The position numbers and the translations under genes were made by a program. Of a stretch of DNA of 64,000 nucleotides, positions 10,561 to 22,103 are shown piece after piece. Position 1 is the first letter of the stretch. The number at the start of each line of letters is the position of its first letter. Below the pieces are notes generated by a model, which was not told the origin of the DNA, did no database searches, and saw nothing but the letters and a program-made list of their open reading frames with translations. Source of the DNA: Siphonodentalium dalli (lineage: Eukaryota > Mollusca > Scaphopoda > Gadilida > Siphonodentaliidae); assembly GCA_032622095.1 (NCBI GenBank), contig CP136061.1:16802440-16866439 (forward strand), written 5' to 3'.

Positions 10561-12999
10561 CTGATTCTCATCAGATTCTAAGCCCAGATATCTACGCTTT
10601 GGATCACATTCAAAGGAGAGCAAATAATACTGTAATGCTGAGAAGGGGAGAAGATTGGTGGTAGGAGTAAAACCTTTAATATTCAATTGGGACTGATCAG
10701 GGATTATAGAGTATGTGTTACATGTACATGTACCATATACTACCGTGGTAGTACTAGTATGATCATTATTGGTGGTCTGGTTACCTTAGTGGGTAGGTGG
10801 CAGTGAAAATGGGACCATATTGCTTAAATAATTCTGGACCGGTGCTAAAAATAATCTTGTGGTACATTGATATTCAATAATAATATAATACTGTTCCGAT
10901 GCCAGCCAAATTACAAATATCTGAGCAGCAGCAGCTATCCCTTTGCATACCGGGTAATTTCTATCACCCAACCTCAATCCTGATTGAGTCATATTTAGAC
11001 ACCAAGATCTATGTATACTGACAAATTGACAATAATGATTATTTTGATAACCAAAATTTCTTGGGTGTTGTGTATATATAGTCAAGGAATTGTATAGCCA
11101 GGTGCTGGGCAAGGTTCATAATAGTGCTAAATTTATTAGACCAGAAGTACTAGTACATTTTACAACTGTTAGTTAATAGTTTGGTTCGTGATAAGCTACC
11201 GGGTATGCCAATTACAAATAACAGAAATGAAAAAGATTAGAACTATAATTACAATCGTGGGTATATAATATATGATCTTCAGCGCGTTACCATTTCTGAC
11301 TATGGTTTTCTTATAGGCATACAATTACTTGTTTTACTAGTGAGATTATATCATGCAGAGAAATGTGTTTTGTCAGCGATGTCGCAGATGATCGTATATG
11401 GGATCGTTAACGAACCAGCGGTTGACTCGGTTATCTCCGACTACATCTTTTAGTGGGCTGCAGACTGTTAGACTTTTGCAGGATGACAACTGTTAGTTAA
11501 TAGTTTGGATTGAAATTGCTATATCAGGTGTAAAGGTTGAGATATCAGTTGGCAACAGTTGCAATTTTTGGAAAATTCCAACCCAAGGTACGGTACAAGG
11601 GGTAGGGACAAAATTTTATTTCTCTGAATTGTGGGGTTCTGGGTCTGGCTGGATCTACTATTGGGGGGGGTTGCAATTTCTATGTTGGGTACCTTCTTGT
11701 CCCTGAAATTAAATTGAGAGTTTAATGAATTGTTAGGAGTGCTTGGTCAGGAATGAGCCCAGATGTTTAAAATTGGGAGAAGTGACTTCTCCAAGTTTGG
11801 TTATCAGGGAGAACTACATGTACATGTAACTATGGATGAAGTCACCGTGAAGTCACTGTGACTTCTCCCTGGGATAGGAGAGAAGGAAGAAGTGGCACAT
11901 TATAGGGAGAAGATGTCTCCCCAGTCACCCGCTAGACTGGCCCCTGTACATGATACCGGTACATATACCATATTATAGACCATGTTTATTGTTAATTTGG
12001 AAGAGGTGTAACCCAGGTGTTGTCAGGGGGTGCAACCAATAATAGTTTATGTGATTCATGATGAACATTGAAATTTTCATTGTAAACGTACATACAATAC
12101 CGTTCTTGATATGTTTAGCATTAAATTATGAATTTCGAGTGGTGATTATGTCCACGAAACAATTCCACCAAGAGGCCGTCGATTTGATGTCTGGTGACGC
12201 TACCAAACTTATCACACGAAACTGAATCAGATGTGAATTCTATCTTGTTTCGTTATCCGTTACTGGGAAAATCAGTCTTCTCAACAAAAAGTATTTTTTG
12301 TTGGTAAGAATTTATTTGACTACAAACACTTTTTGTGCTATAATAGGGTAAACATTTGTGTACAAATCGCGATCTTTAGTTACAGAATTGAAAATGTATT
12401 TTTCGAGATATTTGGTTCCAAAATAAATTCTGACTTTTGAAAACTCCGCTAAATTCATTTCCGCTTTAATGATGGTTTAGAAAAACGTGGATTGCTAGCA
12501 ACAAAAACGTTTTATTGTGCTAGTTTTGCTTCTATTTGGTCTTCACGAAGATAAATTATCGGAATATGTTTGAAGAAAGTGAATTAACAGGGTCTACATT
12601 GTGTATTTTGATCAAAACGGCAAGTGTTACCCCGTAACTAGGAAATATCCGGAACTGGGAAATTGACTGTACGGGTAAAACTATGGCTAATATTTGCCAT
12701 TGTACATGGTTCAAACTGCCAATTTTGTGAAAGTATACAAAGATAAACACAACAAACTATGCATTAAGTTGCAATTTGCACCACTTGTCATTAATTTCGA
12801 TGAATTACACTGCCTTTCTATGCTTATTCAATAACCTGTGGTACGCCTATCAAAATTCACAAAGTCGCCAGCTAGTTTGAAAAAAAAACAAACGCGTTTT
12901 GCAGACCCAACATTTCCATGACTCAATAGCCGGTTAACAGTAGTGAAATTTCATAGCGCTGGACTTCGGAAAGCGTGAGCGTAGAGGGGATATATACAT
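10561..12999. other. Intergenic, no gene recognised
   Basis: The sequence is AT-rich, with short self-similar patches ('gaagtcacygtgaagtcac' near 11840). A word 'tttggttcgtgataagct' at 11181 recurs at 27739 next to repeat Q copy 2. No coding frame here shows a recognisable domain. Confidence 0.5.
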
Positions 13000-13163
13000 G
13001 TTATCGCTGCAGTGAATTGATCTGGAGCGAAGTATCACGTCTCGTTGAAGAGGTCAGATCGTTGGATCAAACGAGCCGCCGCAGGCGTCGAGTTTGATCC
13101 AGCGATCGGACCTCTTCAACGAGACGTGATGCGAAGACCAGATCAATTCACTGCAGCGATAAC
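13000..13163. repeat. 164-bp near-perfect palindrome
   Basis: The left arm begins 'gttatcgctgcagtgaattg' and the right arm ends with its complement 'caattcactgcagcgataac'. Inner parts 'cacgtctcgttgaagagg' and 'cctcttcaacgagacgtg' also pair. The arms are about 75 bp around a 15-20 bp GC-rich loop. It could be a foldback MITE core; no target duplication is evident. Confidence 0.9.
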
Positions 13164-14410
13164 AGGTTTATTATATGACATGCTTTTTATTTAAAAAGCA
13201 CGACTTGATTTCTCTCATTAATTATGAAATGAAACAAATTGCACATGCTCGCTAGTATCAAAAATAAAGAAAGAACTGTCCTGCTTTTTCCGGTCATGCG
13301 CAGTATGCGAGACAGAGAAGGGTGGTATGACATCGGATCAAACTGTTGCTGATCCGATGGTCGGGAAATGATCACTTTACTATAGTGGTATTGGGGAATG
13401 AAAACCGATAGTCATATAATAAATAGCATTATCTGTCCTGTATTTTATCTATTAGAATCTATATTATAATGTTTTGGAACTTCTGTCTGTATGTATCATT
13501 GTATGTATTTGTGTTATAGACCCGAAAAACTGATCGACCGATTCGACTCAAATTTTACCTTGACCTCGCTCAAATACGCTCATATTAGCAACCTCATTTC
13601 CGCGTTCTCGTTTCCGGTCCTCATCTGGACATGTGCAAATTCGGAGAATTTTCTCAGCTAACAACTCAATTTATTATATTAGTCATTGCCTTTTTCACAA
13701 TTTATATTACTAGGAAATATTATTCTATTACTATTGTAAGTATTCTTATACTCCATTTGGTCATATTTATCAGCATCTCCCTGTAATAGTGGTTTGTTGT
13801 TGTCACCAATTTTTGTACACAGTATTTTCAAAATGGCTACTTTCTGTTTACAATCATGGGGTAGGTTGAGTTGAATGTCATTGCCATCTGTCTCGCTTGG
13901 TGAATTTGATGTTTTCATTGTTCATACGCAGGACAAATAACACATCTTCTTATTACATTTTTCATCTTTTACTTTTTAAAAATATATTATGAGAAAAAAA
14001 AGGTTTATTTGGAAAAACAAATTTGCCGGTCAAAAAAGTGGCAGAAACAGGGATCTTTATAGACCACTTACTATTATTTTAGACAGTATGGTCACTGATT
14101 TAAGTAATGGTGGAGAAGTTTGCACTCTTCTTGCAATCCCAACCAGTCCCCAGCCTCCTGAAATGACACACCGCCACCTCAGGAAGATGTACATTGTAAC
14201 ATGACTGACAGACTGATGTCAAGTGTTTGTATTATTACTATTACAAACAATTACTAGTACTACATGGCTAATATGGCCTAATTTTTGTTATTTATTCCCT
14301 GAAAAATTTGGTGATGGGGCAAATGGTCTTCGTCTGGTTATTCATCCGTTCTGTGTGTCTGCCACAGATGAAACGGCCACCCAGCCCGATATGAGAAGTT
14401 TTGTATATAC
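13164..14410. other. Intergenic, no gene recognised
   Basis: Includes a short 'gctttttatttaaaaagc' palindrome near 13182. Small frames at 13679-13918 and 13989-14204 have no recognisable domain. Confidence 0.4.
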
Positions 14411-14770
14411 TATATAGTGGCTGGAGGCTCTATCCAAAATGAAAAAAGTGTAAATAGTGTCCAATTTTTTCATATGTAAATAGCCGCCAGAGGCTGTCCA
14501 AATAGTGGCCTGGAGGCTATGTCCGAATTTATAAATATGTAAATAGTGACCAGAGTATCTTTCCAAATTAAAAAATATTCAATGCTGCCAGATGCTGTCC
14601 AAAATTTAAAATGATGTAAATAATGGGCGGAGTCTATGTCCATATATAAAATTATGTAACTAGATGCCCGAAAGATTTGGTTAATTTTTAAAAGATGTAC
14701 TGGTAAATAGGTGCCAGAGGTTCTGTCCCAATTTTTAAATGGGCAGAGGACTGGTACCAACACAACATTG
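14411..14770. repeat. Degenerate ~55-65-bp tandem repeat
   Basis: About six diverged units share 'gtaaatagtg', 'ccagaggct' and 'gtccaaattt'. The three overlapping minus-strand frames here come from the repeat. Confidence 0.75.
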
Positions 14771-15944
14771 CATGATGTTTTGAGTCGATGGCGCAATAAA
14801 AATTGAACTGATTATCTGGGAGAAATCCCATGAGGGTATGCAAAATAAATTTTGGTTCAACAAAGTTACGTAAATCATGCATTCCCGAGCTGTCATGGGA
14901 TCTTTACCTACATGTCTTGACTATGATATGACCTAATATGAGATGGGGCAGAGGTACTAGTATACTGGGAACATATATAGAATTTGACAAATATGTCTAC
15001 TCACTACGTAAACTAAGGGTATTGTAAGACAAAATTGAAACACAAGATTGTTGCCTCCTGAAATACATATTGCACATAAATCAACTGCAATATGTGCTCT
15101 GTGGCTTACAGTGTTGACAAAAAATATCCTCTTCAGTGGCTCAAAAATACTTCCTACAACATTTTTTTTCTACTCCAAAATAGTCCCATATTCCTTAATC
15201 TGGATCCTGGATCCAATGTCTTTTTTAAAGCAGGATTCTAGGGGGAGGTTGATCATGCATGAATATCTACTCTGGCTAACGCCCAAAGAGATCATATTCC
15301 ACCAGTACAACCCCTGTGAACTTTTTGAAGTTTTGACAGGAAAACTTATAAAGACGAAAATTAACGTGTGGAATATATTTCTTAGTTGTTAATTGTTCCT
15401 TAATAATGTACTTCTCTGTAAATTCACTAAATTGCATGCTTTTCTCTTGTTTTGTCAAAATTTATATTTGTTTCTCACTTCTGGTTGACCATTAAAATAG
15501 CTGTCGACCCTGATATGAATTTGTTATAGCCATGTTGATGGAACATATAATAGAATGAAAATTTTAAGTTGCAGAGGTCTAATTAAGGGTCTAGCTGCTT
15601 ATAGGGGAAGTTTTTCCTCAATTAAAAATGGGGGTGAATTCTCAACCCATAATTTCAATTTCATTTGGATTTAATACGCGTAGAGTTTCTGCCCAAATTT
15701 TCAATTTCACTTGGATTATGGGTGAGGTACATACATGTATGGCCAGGTCCTAGACAGGGAAATTCTGCCTAACAAGATTCTAACTAACACGGTGAACAAT
15801 GTACATGTATAAATGTTGGGTGTGCCAGAAGATGAGTCTATTTTTCTTATTGAGTAGTATAACCCATATCAAAAATTTCCGGAGATCAGGCAATATATAC
15901 CTACAAGTTGTTGGAGCACTGCAGGGAAGGGAATCTGAAGCTCA
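14771..15944. other. Intergenic, nothing recognised
   Basis: AT-rich sequence without supported genes. A 114-residue plus frame (15048-15392) has no recognisable feature. Confidence 0.4.
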
Positions 15945-16345
15945 TTTCACATTAAAAGGTGAAATAACCAATTATTTTGCCTCTCATTTGAATATGCCAA
16001 GATCCATTTGAAATTTTGACACTTACATGTAGGTTGTTTTACAGACAAAAAATACCATATGACCGAACTTCGAAAATTTGGAAAAAATAAAATTCTGTGC
16101 TCATTGAGCATTAAAAGGTGATATAACCCTTTATGCAGACTATCATTTGAATATGCCATAAAACAACAATGTCTTTTCAAGATCCATTTGAAATTTTGAC
16201 ACTTGGATTGTTTTTACTGACAAAAAATACCATATGCCCGAACTTCGAAAATTAAAAAAAAAATTAATTCTATGCTCATTGAGCGATAAAAGGTAATATA
16301 ACCCTTTATATAGGCACTCATTTGAATATGCCATAAAAATTACAA
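15945..16345. repeat. ~178-bp tandem repeat next to repeat R
   Basis: Just over two copies contain 'gatccatttgaaattttgac', 'gacaaaaaataccatatg' and 'tgctcattgagc'. A third diverged piece lies at about 22325-22420, again just before an R copy, so the unit travels with R. Confidence 0.85.
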
Positions 16346-17599
16346 TGTTTTTTAAGGCAGCAACATATGCGCAGGTCGTCCTTATACTAAGTTCGCTTTC
16401 GAACATGGGCGCCGCCATCTTGAATTAGGGGCGCCGCCATTTTGAATTTGAGGGGCTGCCATCTTGAAACGTCATTGCAATTAAATTAAAACTACAAAAT
16501 GTTACTTTTCATATAGCCAACATAACATTATTCGTTGCGTTAAGGCATTACATGGTTTATTCTTTGAACAATTATCATGACTTAAATCATAAATATTGTC
16601 GACCGGACTCTGGTTGCTATGCCATTCGGGAAATGTTGGAAATTTACGTAAAACTGCAACTTTTCCTTAGCCAACTCACGAAAACAACATAGGCCTAATT
16701 CATATCGTAAATATCTTGAACTTTTCTTTAGTTTAGTAAATTAGTAGAAGCATGTTCTGTAAACTGTTAGGTTACGTCATATGTTGTACCCAAAGCGACG
16801 TCATATTGGCACGCGCATTTTCCCGCGAAAGTTATTGACGTTTTGACAGCGACGCGACATAGCACACAAAGCAGGCATAATGTTGGCATGGTTCGCATTA
16901 GGTTTGGTTGGGTTGACGTTGTTTCATAGTGCATGGGCCAAGTCCGCGCTGGTATAAATGTAGCTCCATGCAATTGTAAGGCCAAAACAAAATGAATGCG
17001 TGTTTCCCGTAATGAGCCCAAAACAAATAGGGGCGGGCGGTAGGCTTTTCATTTTATTTTATTTTTTCATTTGATTTTGTTATGGTCTCGTGTGGGCCAT
17101 ACCTAACCACCATCAAACACATACAATGACCCGAGAAACCAACAAATTGTTGATACAAGACAGTCAAAGACTGTGGGGTCGCTCACCAGACTGCAAAGAC
17201 TGATGAGACTGGGACTCTGGAGACCACAATAGTCAGAACTTTTCATAAGCACTTTGAAAAAAGTAGATCTAAACACGATATGTGGCTAGAGAGGCTTCAG
17301 TAGTGTACAGTGGGTAATTTCAAGGTGAATATCCACCATGAAATTGCTCACTGTTCACTACTGATCACCCCCCTCCTCCAGCTCAACAAGTCCCCTCCCG
17401 ACCGGGCTCCAGACTCCCAAGTCTTGGGTTGGAATTTCACAACCGACATCTCAAACTTTCTCAATTTTTGGAAATTTCCAATCTCACAAGCACCTTTTTA
17501 TAAAACCATTTAGACATGTTTGAAGCCCATTTATCCATGGACCCAAAACACCATACATGTATGTCATATTAATCAGTTAGGTAGTTCCAAGGAAGATGT

Positions 17600-18463
17600 T
17601 TTAATGAATTTGGTATTTCAATGATTCTTTAAACACAAAATTGTTAACTCCCCATTGCCCCCCTCATTTCTTAACAGGTTGACCTGATGTTAACAAATCT
17701 GAATATCAGTAACTAAATGATCATCCATACTATATGTAAGCTAAATAGTCCAACCTCTCTTGAGAAGACAATTTAAGAATGACTATAGAGACATACAGTT
17801 ATGTCCCTGGTCCCACCCTATTTAACCTGGTGACCACATCTGAATAAATTTCAATACCAGACACCAAAGAACCCTTCATACTAAATATCAGCAAAATAGA
17901 CCTGTTAACATTTGTGGCGATTTCGGTCGAACAGTTTAACCCGAAGTAGGAAAATGTGGACTGTTACTGGTTGAAAAATCAAATCTACAGCCTCATTGCC
18001 TCCACCCAGGCAGCTTAGAAATCAATAGGAATCTATATATTATTATACCAGTATCAAACAGCATACATACAGGTAGGGTGGGTGGTTGAGAGTTAAATCT
18101 CTTATCTTGCCCTTATTTGAACAAATGTGAATCCCCATCTATGAGATCTATTCATCTAGAAATTTCAAACGGTAGATTTTAAGAGTTGAAGAAAACTGAT
18201 TTTCCTCAAAAGTTTCCTAAAAATGACCTCACGTGTACAAATCTGAACCCCACTCACCAAAGGGCCCTCCATACCAAAAGCTAAATAGGCCTGATGGTTT
18301 CTGAAGAATTACTATGGAGGGAAAGAGTTATGGCCCTGGCTTCTCACCTATATGACCTGATGATAGCTCCACCCGTTTCCGATATCTGGTCTGATGGTTT
18401 CTGAAGAATTACTATGGAGGGAAAGAGTTATGGCCCTGGCTTCTCACCTATATGACCTGATGA
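17600..18463 (+). repeat. Diverged 'agagttatggccctgg' repeats, part 1
   Basis: Loose units of roughly 140-200 bp contain 'aagaattactatggagggaa', 'ttatgtccctggt', 'gacctg(g/a)tga' and 'ccaaatatgagctaa'-like words. The related block 20040-20560 ends in (GACG)n and 'ggtgagctaaaa'. No coding potential is seen. Confidence 0.8.
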
Positions 18464-18492
18464 TAGCTCCACCCGTTTCCGATATCTGGTCT
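18290..18492 (+). repeat. Exact ~101-bp tandem duplication
   Basis: The segment from 'ctgatggtttctgaagaatt' to 'gatatctggt' is present twice without visible differences (about 18290-18390 and 18391-18491). It spans the junction between the 'ggccctgg' repeat and the 122-bp satellite, so the duplication followed their fusion. Confidence 0.9.
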
Positions 18493-19042
18493 GCGCATGC
18501 GCGAAGCTGGCGTCGCACGGGCTCGGCGACCAGATAAAATTTGTATCCGGGGCAAGATACATTCACATAGCAAATTTCAAGTCGATAGCTCCACCCGTTT
18601 CCGAGATCTCGTCTGCGCATGCGTGAAACTGGCGTCGCACGGGCTCGGCGACCCGATAAAATTCGTATCCGGGGCAAGATACATTCACATAGCAAATTTC
18701 AAGTCGATAGCTCCACCTGTTTCCGAGATCTCGTCTGCGCATGCGCGAAGCTGGCGTCGCACGGGCTCGGCGACCCGATAAAATTCGTACTCGGGGCAAG
18801 ATACATTCACATACCAAATTTCAAGTCGATAGCTCCACCCGTTTCCGAGATCTCGTCTGCGCATGCGCTGCACGGGCATCGCACGGGCTCGCCAATACGA
18901 CAACGACCACCGCCTGGTCAAACTACACACACGTACCAAGTTTCGTCCCGATCGGTCGAGAATCGTAGATTTGTATTAAGGACAGACAGACAGACAGACA
19001 AACAGACAGAGGTCTTCAAAATATATATGAGATTTCGGTCTT
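18464..19042 (+). repeat. 122-bp satellite, short array with (GACA)n tail
   Basis: Units begin 'gatagctccacccgtttccg' near 18464, 18586, 18708 and 18830, an exact 122-bp period, and include 'ctgcgcatgcgcgaagctgg'. The last unit switches to 'cgccaatacgacaacg', then 'tcccgatcggtcgagaatcg', (GACA)n and 'aaaatatatatgagat'. The larger array at 47348-48385 ends with the same tail. Confidence 0.95.
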
Positions 19043-19214
19043 TAATATGTATGTGGAAACATCCCAACAGAGGGATTGACGGGAGGACATACTGACAGAC
19101 AAATTCAATCCAATATACCCCCCCCCCAAGTTTTCTTTTTAAATCAGGGTATGAGTACAACTGGATAGGTGGTGGTTAAGAATATAATAGTGGAACAGCC
19201 AAGCCTGAATATAG

Positions 19215-19622
19215 TGTCTGACTTTTGCAGAATGAGGTCACTAAAGGGTGAATTTAGTGCTGCAATCCTGTAAGGTGTGCTAGCATCACCAAATTCACCC
19301 TCTGTGGACCTCATTATGCTTAGGCCTCAACTGCCATGGGAGACATAGGAACAGATTGAAGTTGTCCAGTTAATTGGTGATGTGCACCCATTGGGCACTT
19401 CAGTTATCAATTTTATCTTCTGACAGCAAATTAGGGAATATAGAAACTGAACAGAAGGGAAAAAGTAAGTAGAAATGTCAATTTAAGACCTGTATACTTC
19501 CCTGAAGATGAGGCCTAAGCAGAATGAGGTCCCTGGAGAGTGTATTTGGTGATGCTAGCCTACTGTGCAGAGTAGCATCACTAAATTCACCCTCTGGGAC
19601 CTCATTCTGCAAATGTCAGACA
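19215..19622. mobile_element. Foldback MITE with ~50-bp TIRs
   Basis: The left end 'tgtctgacttttgcagaatg' pairs with the complement of 'cattctgcaaatgtcagaca' at the right end. Each arm holds a second inner inverted copy ('gaatgaggtcc' to 'tgatgctagc'), giving nested hairpins. TA lies close to both ends. It is non-coding. Confidence 0.82.
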
Positions 19623-20039
19623 TACAGCATATTGTTGATATGTTAATGATACACACAGAGCATGACTGTTTACACCTACCTGTCAGCCAGCTAGATAACA
19701 TCTGAATTGATGACTGTTATTAACTCTTTCTGTCTGCAGCTAATACCATACTTTATGGATGTTACAAGGTGTCAGTTTTTCTAATTAATTTTGTCTTGAC
19801 TGCAGTGGGTGCAGGGCGGCGCAGATTGGGGGGGGTGGTAGTGGGGACAGTGGTGTAGAGGGATGAGGAGGGAAAGGTGTGGAATGGGGTGTTTTGTGTC
19901 TAAAAAAATCAGGGGTTAAAATGAAAAAAATATTTTTTTATTGGTTCATTTTGAATTGTGATTTGTTTTTTGAATTGAGCAAGGATTTAAATTTAACAAT
20001 ATTTATAAAAAATAAATAAAATAAAATTAAGTTATGTTC
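19623..20039. other. Low-complexity spacer
   Basis: G-rich and A/T-rich stretches ('gggggggtggtagtgggg', then poly-A/T) and no gene. Confidence 0.5.
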
Positions 20040-20560
20040 CTGACACGGCCCCTATTTGACACACTGACCCCATTTGAACAAATTTGAACCCCAGCCACAC
20101 AAGGACCCACCATACAAAATATTAGCTAAATCGGCATGATGATTCTGGAGAAGAAGTCATTCTAATAATTACTAGGGAGAATAGAGTTATGTCCCTGATT
20201 CTGCCCCTATTTGACCCAGTGACCCCATTTGAACAAATATGACCCCCAGTCACTCAAGGACCTTCCATACCAAATATAAGCTAAATACGCCTGATGGTTC
20301 TTGAAAAGAAGTTGTTTTAAGAATTACTATGGCGGGAAAGAGTTATGGCCCTAGCTTCGCAGCTATTTGACTCAGTGACCTTATTTTAACAAATCTGAGT
20401 CTGAGTCAAGCAGGGAACATCCACACCAAATATGAACTCATTTGGCCTTATGATACTGGAGAAGATGATTGTTGACGGACGGACGGACGGACAGACGGAC
20501 GGACGAGGAGTGATGACTATAGCTCCACCGGAGACTTCGTCTCAGGTGAGCTAAAAACTG
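20040..20560 (+). repeat. Diverged 'agttatgtccctg' repeats ending in (GACG)n
   Basis: Three or so units share 'ctatttgaccc', 'gaccccatttgaacaaat' and 'ccataccaaatat'. The block ends in 'gacggacggacggacaga' and 'gtctcaggtgagctaaaa'. Confidence 0.85.
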
Positions 20561-21185
20561 ATATATGCAAACAAGATATAATTATATATATTTTTACGAA
20601 ATAAGTTTAATTATTAACCAAACAGTAAATATATCGTAGATATAAAATATCTAGTTTGATGCCAACAAAATGGGAATGACAATTATGTGTCCCCAGGGAG
20701 CAGTATTAAAAAAAATATCTCCCCGATAAGAAATTCTCCTATCAGAGTCGGGGTACAATGTTTACTTTAGTGATACATTATAGTTGCCAATAATTTCCCT
20801 GGCCACTCTAGCTTCCTGCTGCGCATGTCTTATAAGTCACAGCCGGCTACAGCTGGCTAAAGCTTTTTTGCTCAAATACACTCAACAATACTCCATATAA
20901 ACGCAAACACGTGCTTCCGGTCAGCGAAGAGGAACGATAACCTGTAATCTTCCGGTATTGCGTCCGGTCGTAATTTGACTTTCTGTTTGAAGAGTGTCGA
21001 ATGTGGCTTTGCGAAAAATATATAAATATATCAAAGATATAATTTATCTCGCGAGGTGAATCAGATAAAATGGAACCACGTGTACATAGTTTGGTTATCA
21101 GCGCGATCGGTCGGTTTATAGATTGGTTTTTTTTATTTAAAACCAATAAAATTAACTTGGGTCGGGAGGTTTTGAAGACGGTCGG
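20561..21185. other. Interior flank of the 4.2-kb TIR element
   Basis: A 119-residue minus frame (20847-21206) covers part of the right TIR and has no recognisable domain. I do not call it a gene. Confidence 0.4.
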
Positions 21186-21574
21186 TCGGGTTACGGAAAC
21201 TCGCATTCATCTTGTTTTGGCCTAATCAAACTGATCAAATCCCAACCTATAAAATCACTATAGAAACTATACAGGTAGGCTACTGAGGTAGGCCTACAAA
21301 CAAATCATGTTCTTGGAAATTGAATGTTCTTCCTTACTTATGTTCTAATGATTTGGGTTGTGATTTGAAACAAACAAACAACCCAAATTATGAGGGGGTA
21401 AACCCAAGTTCTCACTCATAATAACCCCAATTTCCAACCAAGGACAAGGGTTGTGGAGGCGAGTACAACTAATAAAGTAATAATCATCCAAATTGAGAAT
21501 GGGCATATGTGCCAGTCAAAAAAATGGCCCCGGGGAGCCACGATCGAAAAGCTGGAAGATACATGTATGAGTAT

Positions 21575-21787
21575 TGTAACGAGAGAAGGGTGGAATGCGG
21601 GAGTCGCACCGAAAGTTGGCAACACCCGAAATCTCAGGCCACCGGTCACCCATCCAAGTGATAACCGGGCTCGACGTTGCTTAACTTCGGTGACGAGACA
21701 AGGCGTCTTAACCACTGGACCAAAGAAGCATGCTCCGTTGGAGCTGTTGATTAATCGGCCTTCTATATTTACAGCGCGACCGCTACA
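21575..21787 (-). repeat. TRIM copy 1, 3' LTR
   Basis: It is about 6 bp longer than the 5' LTR ('gcgcgaccgctaca' against 'cgctaca' at one end) and differs at scattered sites, including the 5S intermediate-element region ('ggttatcacttgg' instead of 'ggttagtacttgg'). Confidence 0.9.
21620..21705 (-). pseudogene. 5S rRNA-derived segment in TRIM 3' LTR
   Basis: Same segment as in the 5' LTR, with a changed intermediate element and a few substitutions. Boxes A and C are intact by eye. Confidence 0.88.
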
Positions 21788-21896
21788 TTCCTCCCTTCCT
21801 CGTTTTGAGGTTCACCACCAAGTGATCCTCACCCAAGTTCCTCTCTCAGAGCGGTCGCACCATGACACAGACTCTGAGGACCGGACGAGCCCCCAG

Positions 21897-22103
21897 TGTA
21901 ACGGGAGAAGGGTGGAATGCGGGAGTCGCACCGAAAGTTAGCAGCACCTGAAATCTCAGGCCACCGGTCACCCATCCAAGTACTAACCGGGCTCGACGTT
22001 GCTTAACTTCGGTGACGAGACAAGGCGTCTTAACCACTGGACCAAAGAAGCATGCTCCGTTGGAGCTGTTGATTAATCAGCCTTCTATATTTACAACGCT
22101 ACA
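21897..22103 (-). repeat. TRIM copy 1, 5' LTR
   Basis: In element orientation it begins 'tgtagcgttgtaaatataga' and ends 'cttctcccgttaca'. It includes the 5S-derived block and, upstream of it, 'tggtccagtggttaagac', which loosely fits a Pol III A box. Confidence 0.9.
21941..22026 (-). pseudogene. 5S rRNA-derived segment in TRIM 5' LTR
   Basis: On the minus strand the sequence reads 'tcaccgaagttaagcaacgt', 'gcccggttagtacttggatg' and 'ggtgaccgg', then 'caggtgctg'. This is the central and 3' part of animal 5S rRNA with box A, the intermediate element and box C recognisable. The 5' ~40 bases and the 3' end of the gene are replaced. It is not a functional 5S gene, but the internal promoter looks largely preserved. 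Confidence 0.9.

Larger units (their letters stand above)
16977..21225. mobile_element. 4.2-kb TIR element (possible PIF/Harbinger type) inside repeat R
   Basis: The ends are inverted: 'ggccaaaacaaaatgaatgc' at 16980 pairs with the complement of 'gcattcatcttgttttggcc' ending at 21222, and similarity continues for about 35 bp. TAA flanks both sides (16977-16979, 21223-21225), a 3-bp duplication of the TWA type favoured by PIF/Harbinger elements. The rest of R continues directly after the right TAA. Compared with R copy 2 the inferred empty site has about 6 extra bases, so the exact duplication is uncertain. The interior is nested repeats and I see no transposase. Confidence 0.72.
21575..22103 (-). 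mobile_element. TRIM retrotransposon with 5S rRNA-derived LTRs (Cassandra-like), copy 1
   Basis: Two direct repeats of 213 bp (21575-21787) and 207 bp (21897-22103) start TG and end CA and enclose 109 bp. Flanking 'agtat' is duplicated (21570-21574 and 22104-22108), and repeat R copy 2 shows the empty site 'gagtataatatg' at about 23460. On the minus strand, 15 bases 'tgggggctcgtccgg' (21881-21895) sit one base inside the 5' LTR and match a tRNA-Pro primer binding site. A purine run 'gaggaagggaggaa' abuts the 3' LTR. No gag or pol is present. Each LTR contains a minus-strand segment of 5S rRNA. Confidence 0.93.

Noticed and set aside
21941-22026. Functional 5S rRNA gene
   Set aside because: The 5' third and the 3' end of 5S rRNA are missing and the segment lies inside an LTR; it is a derived piece.
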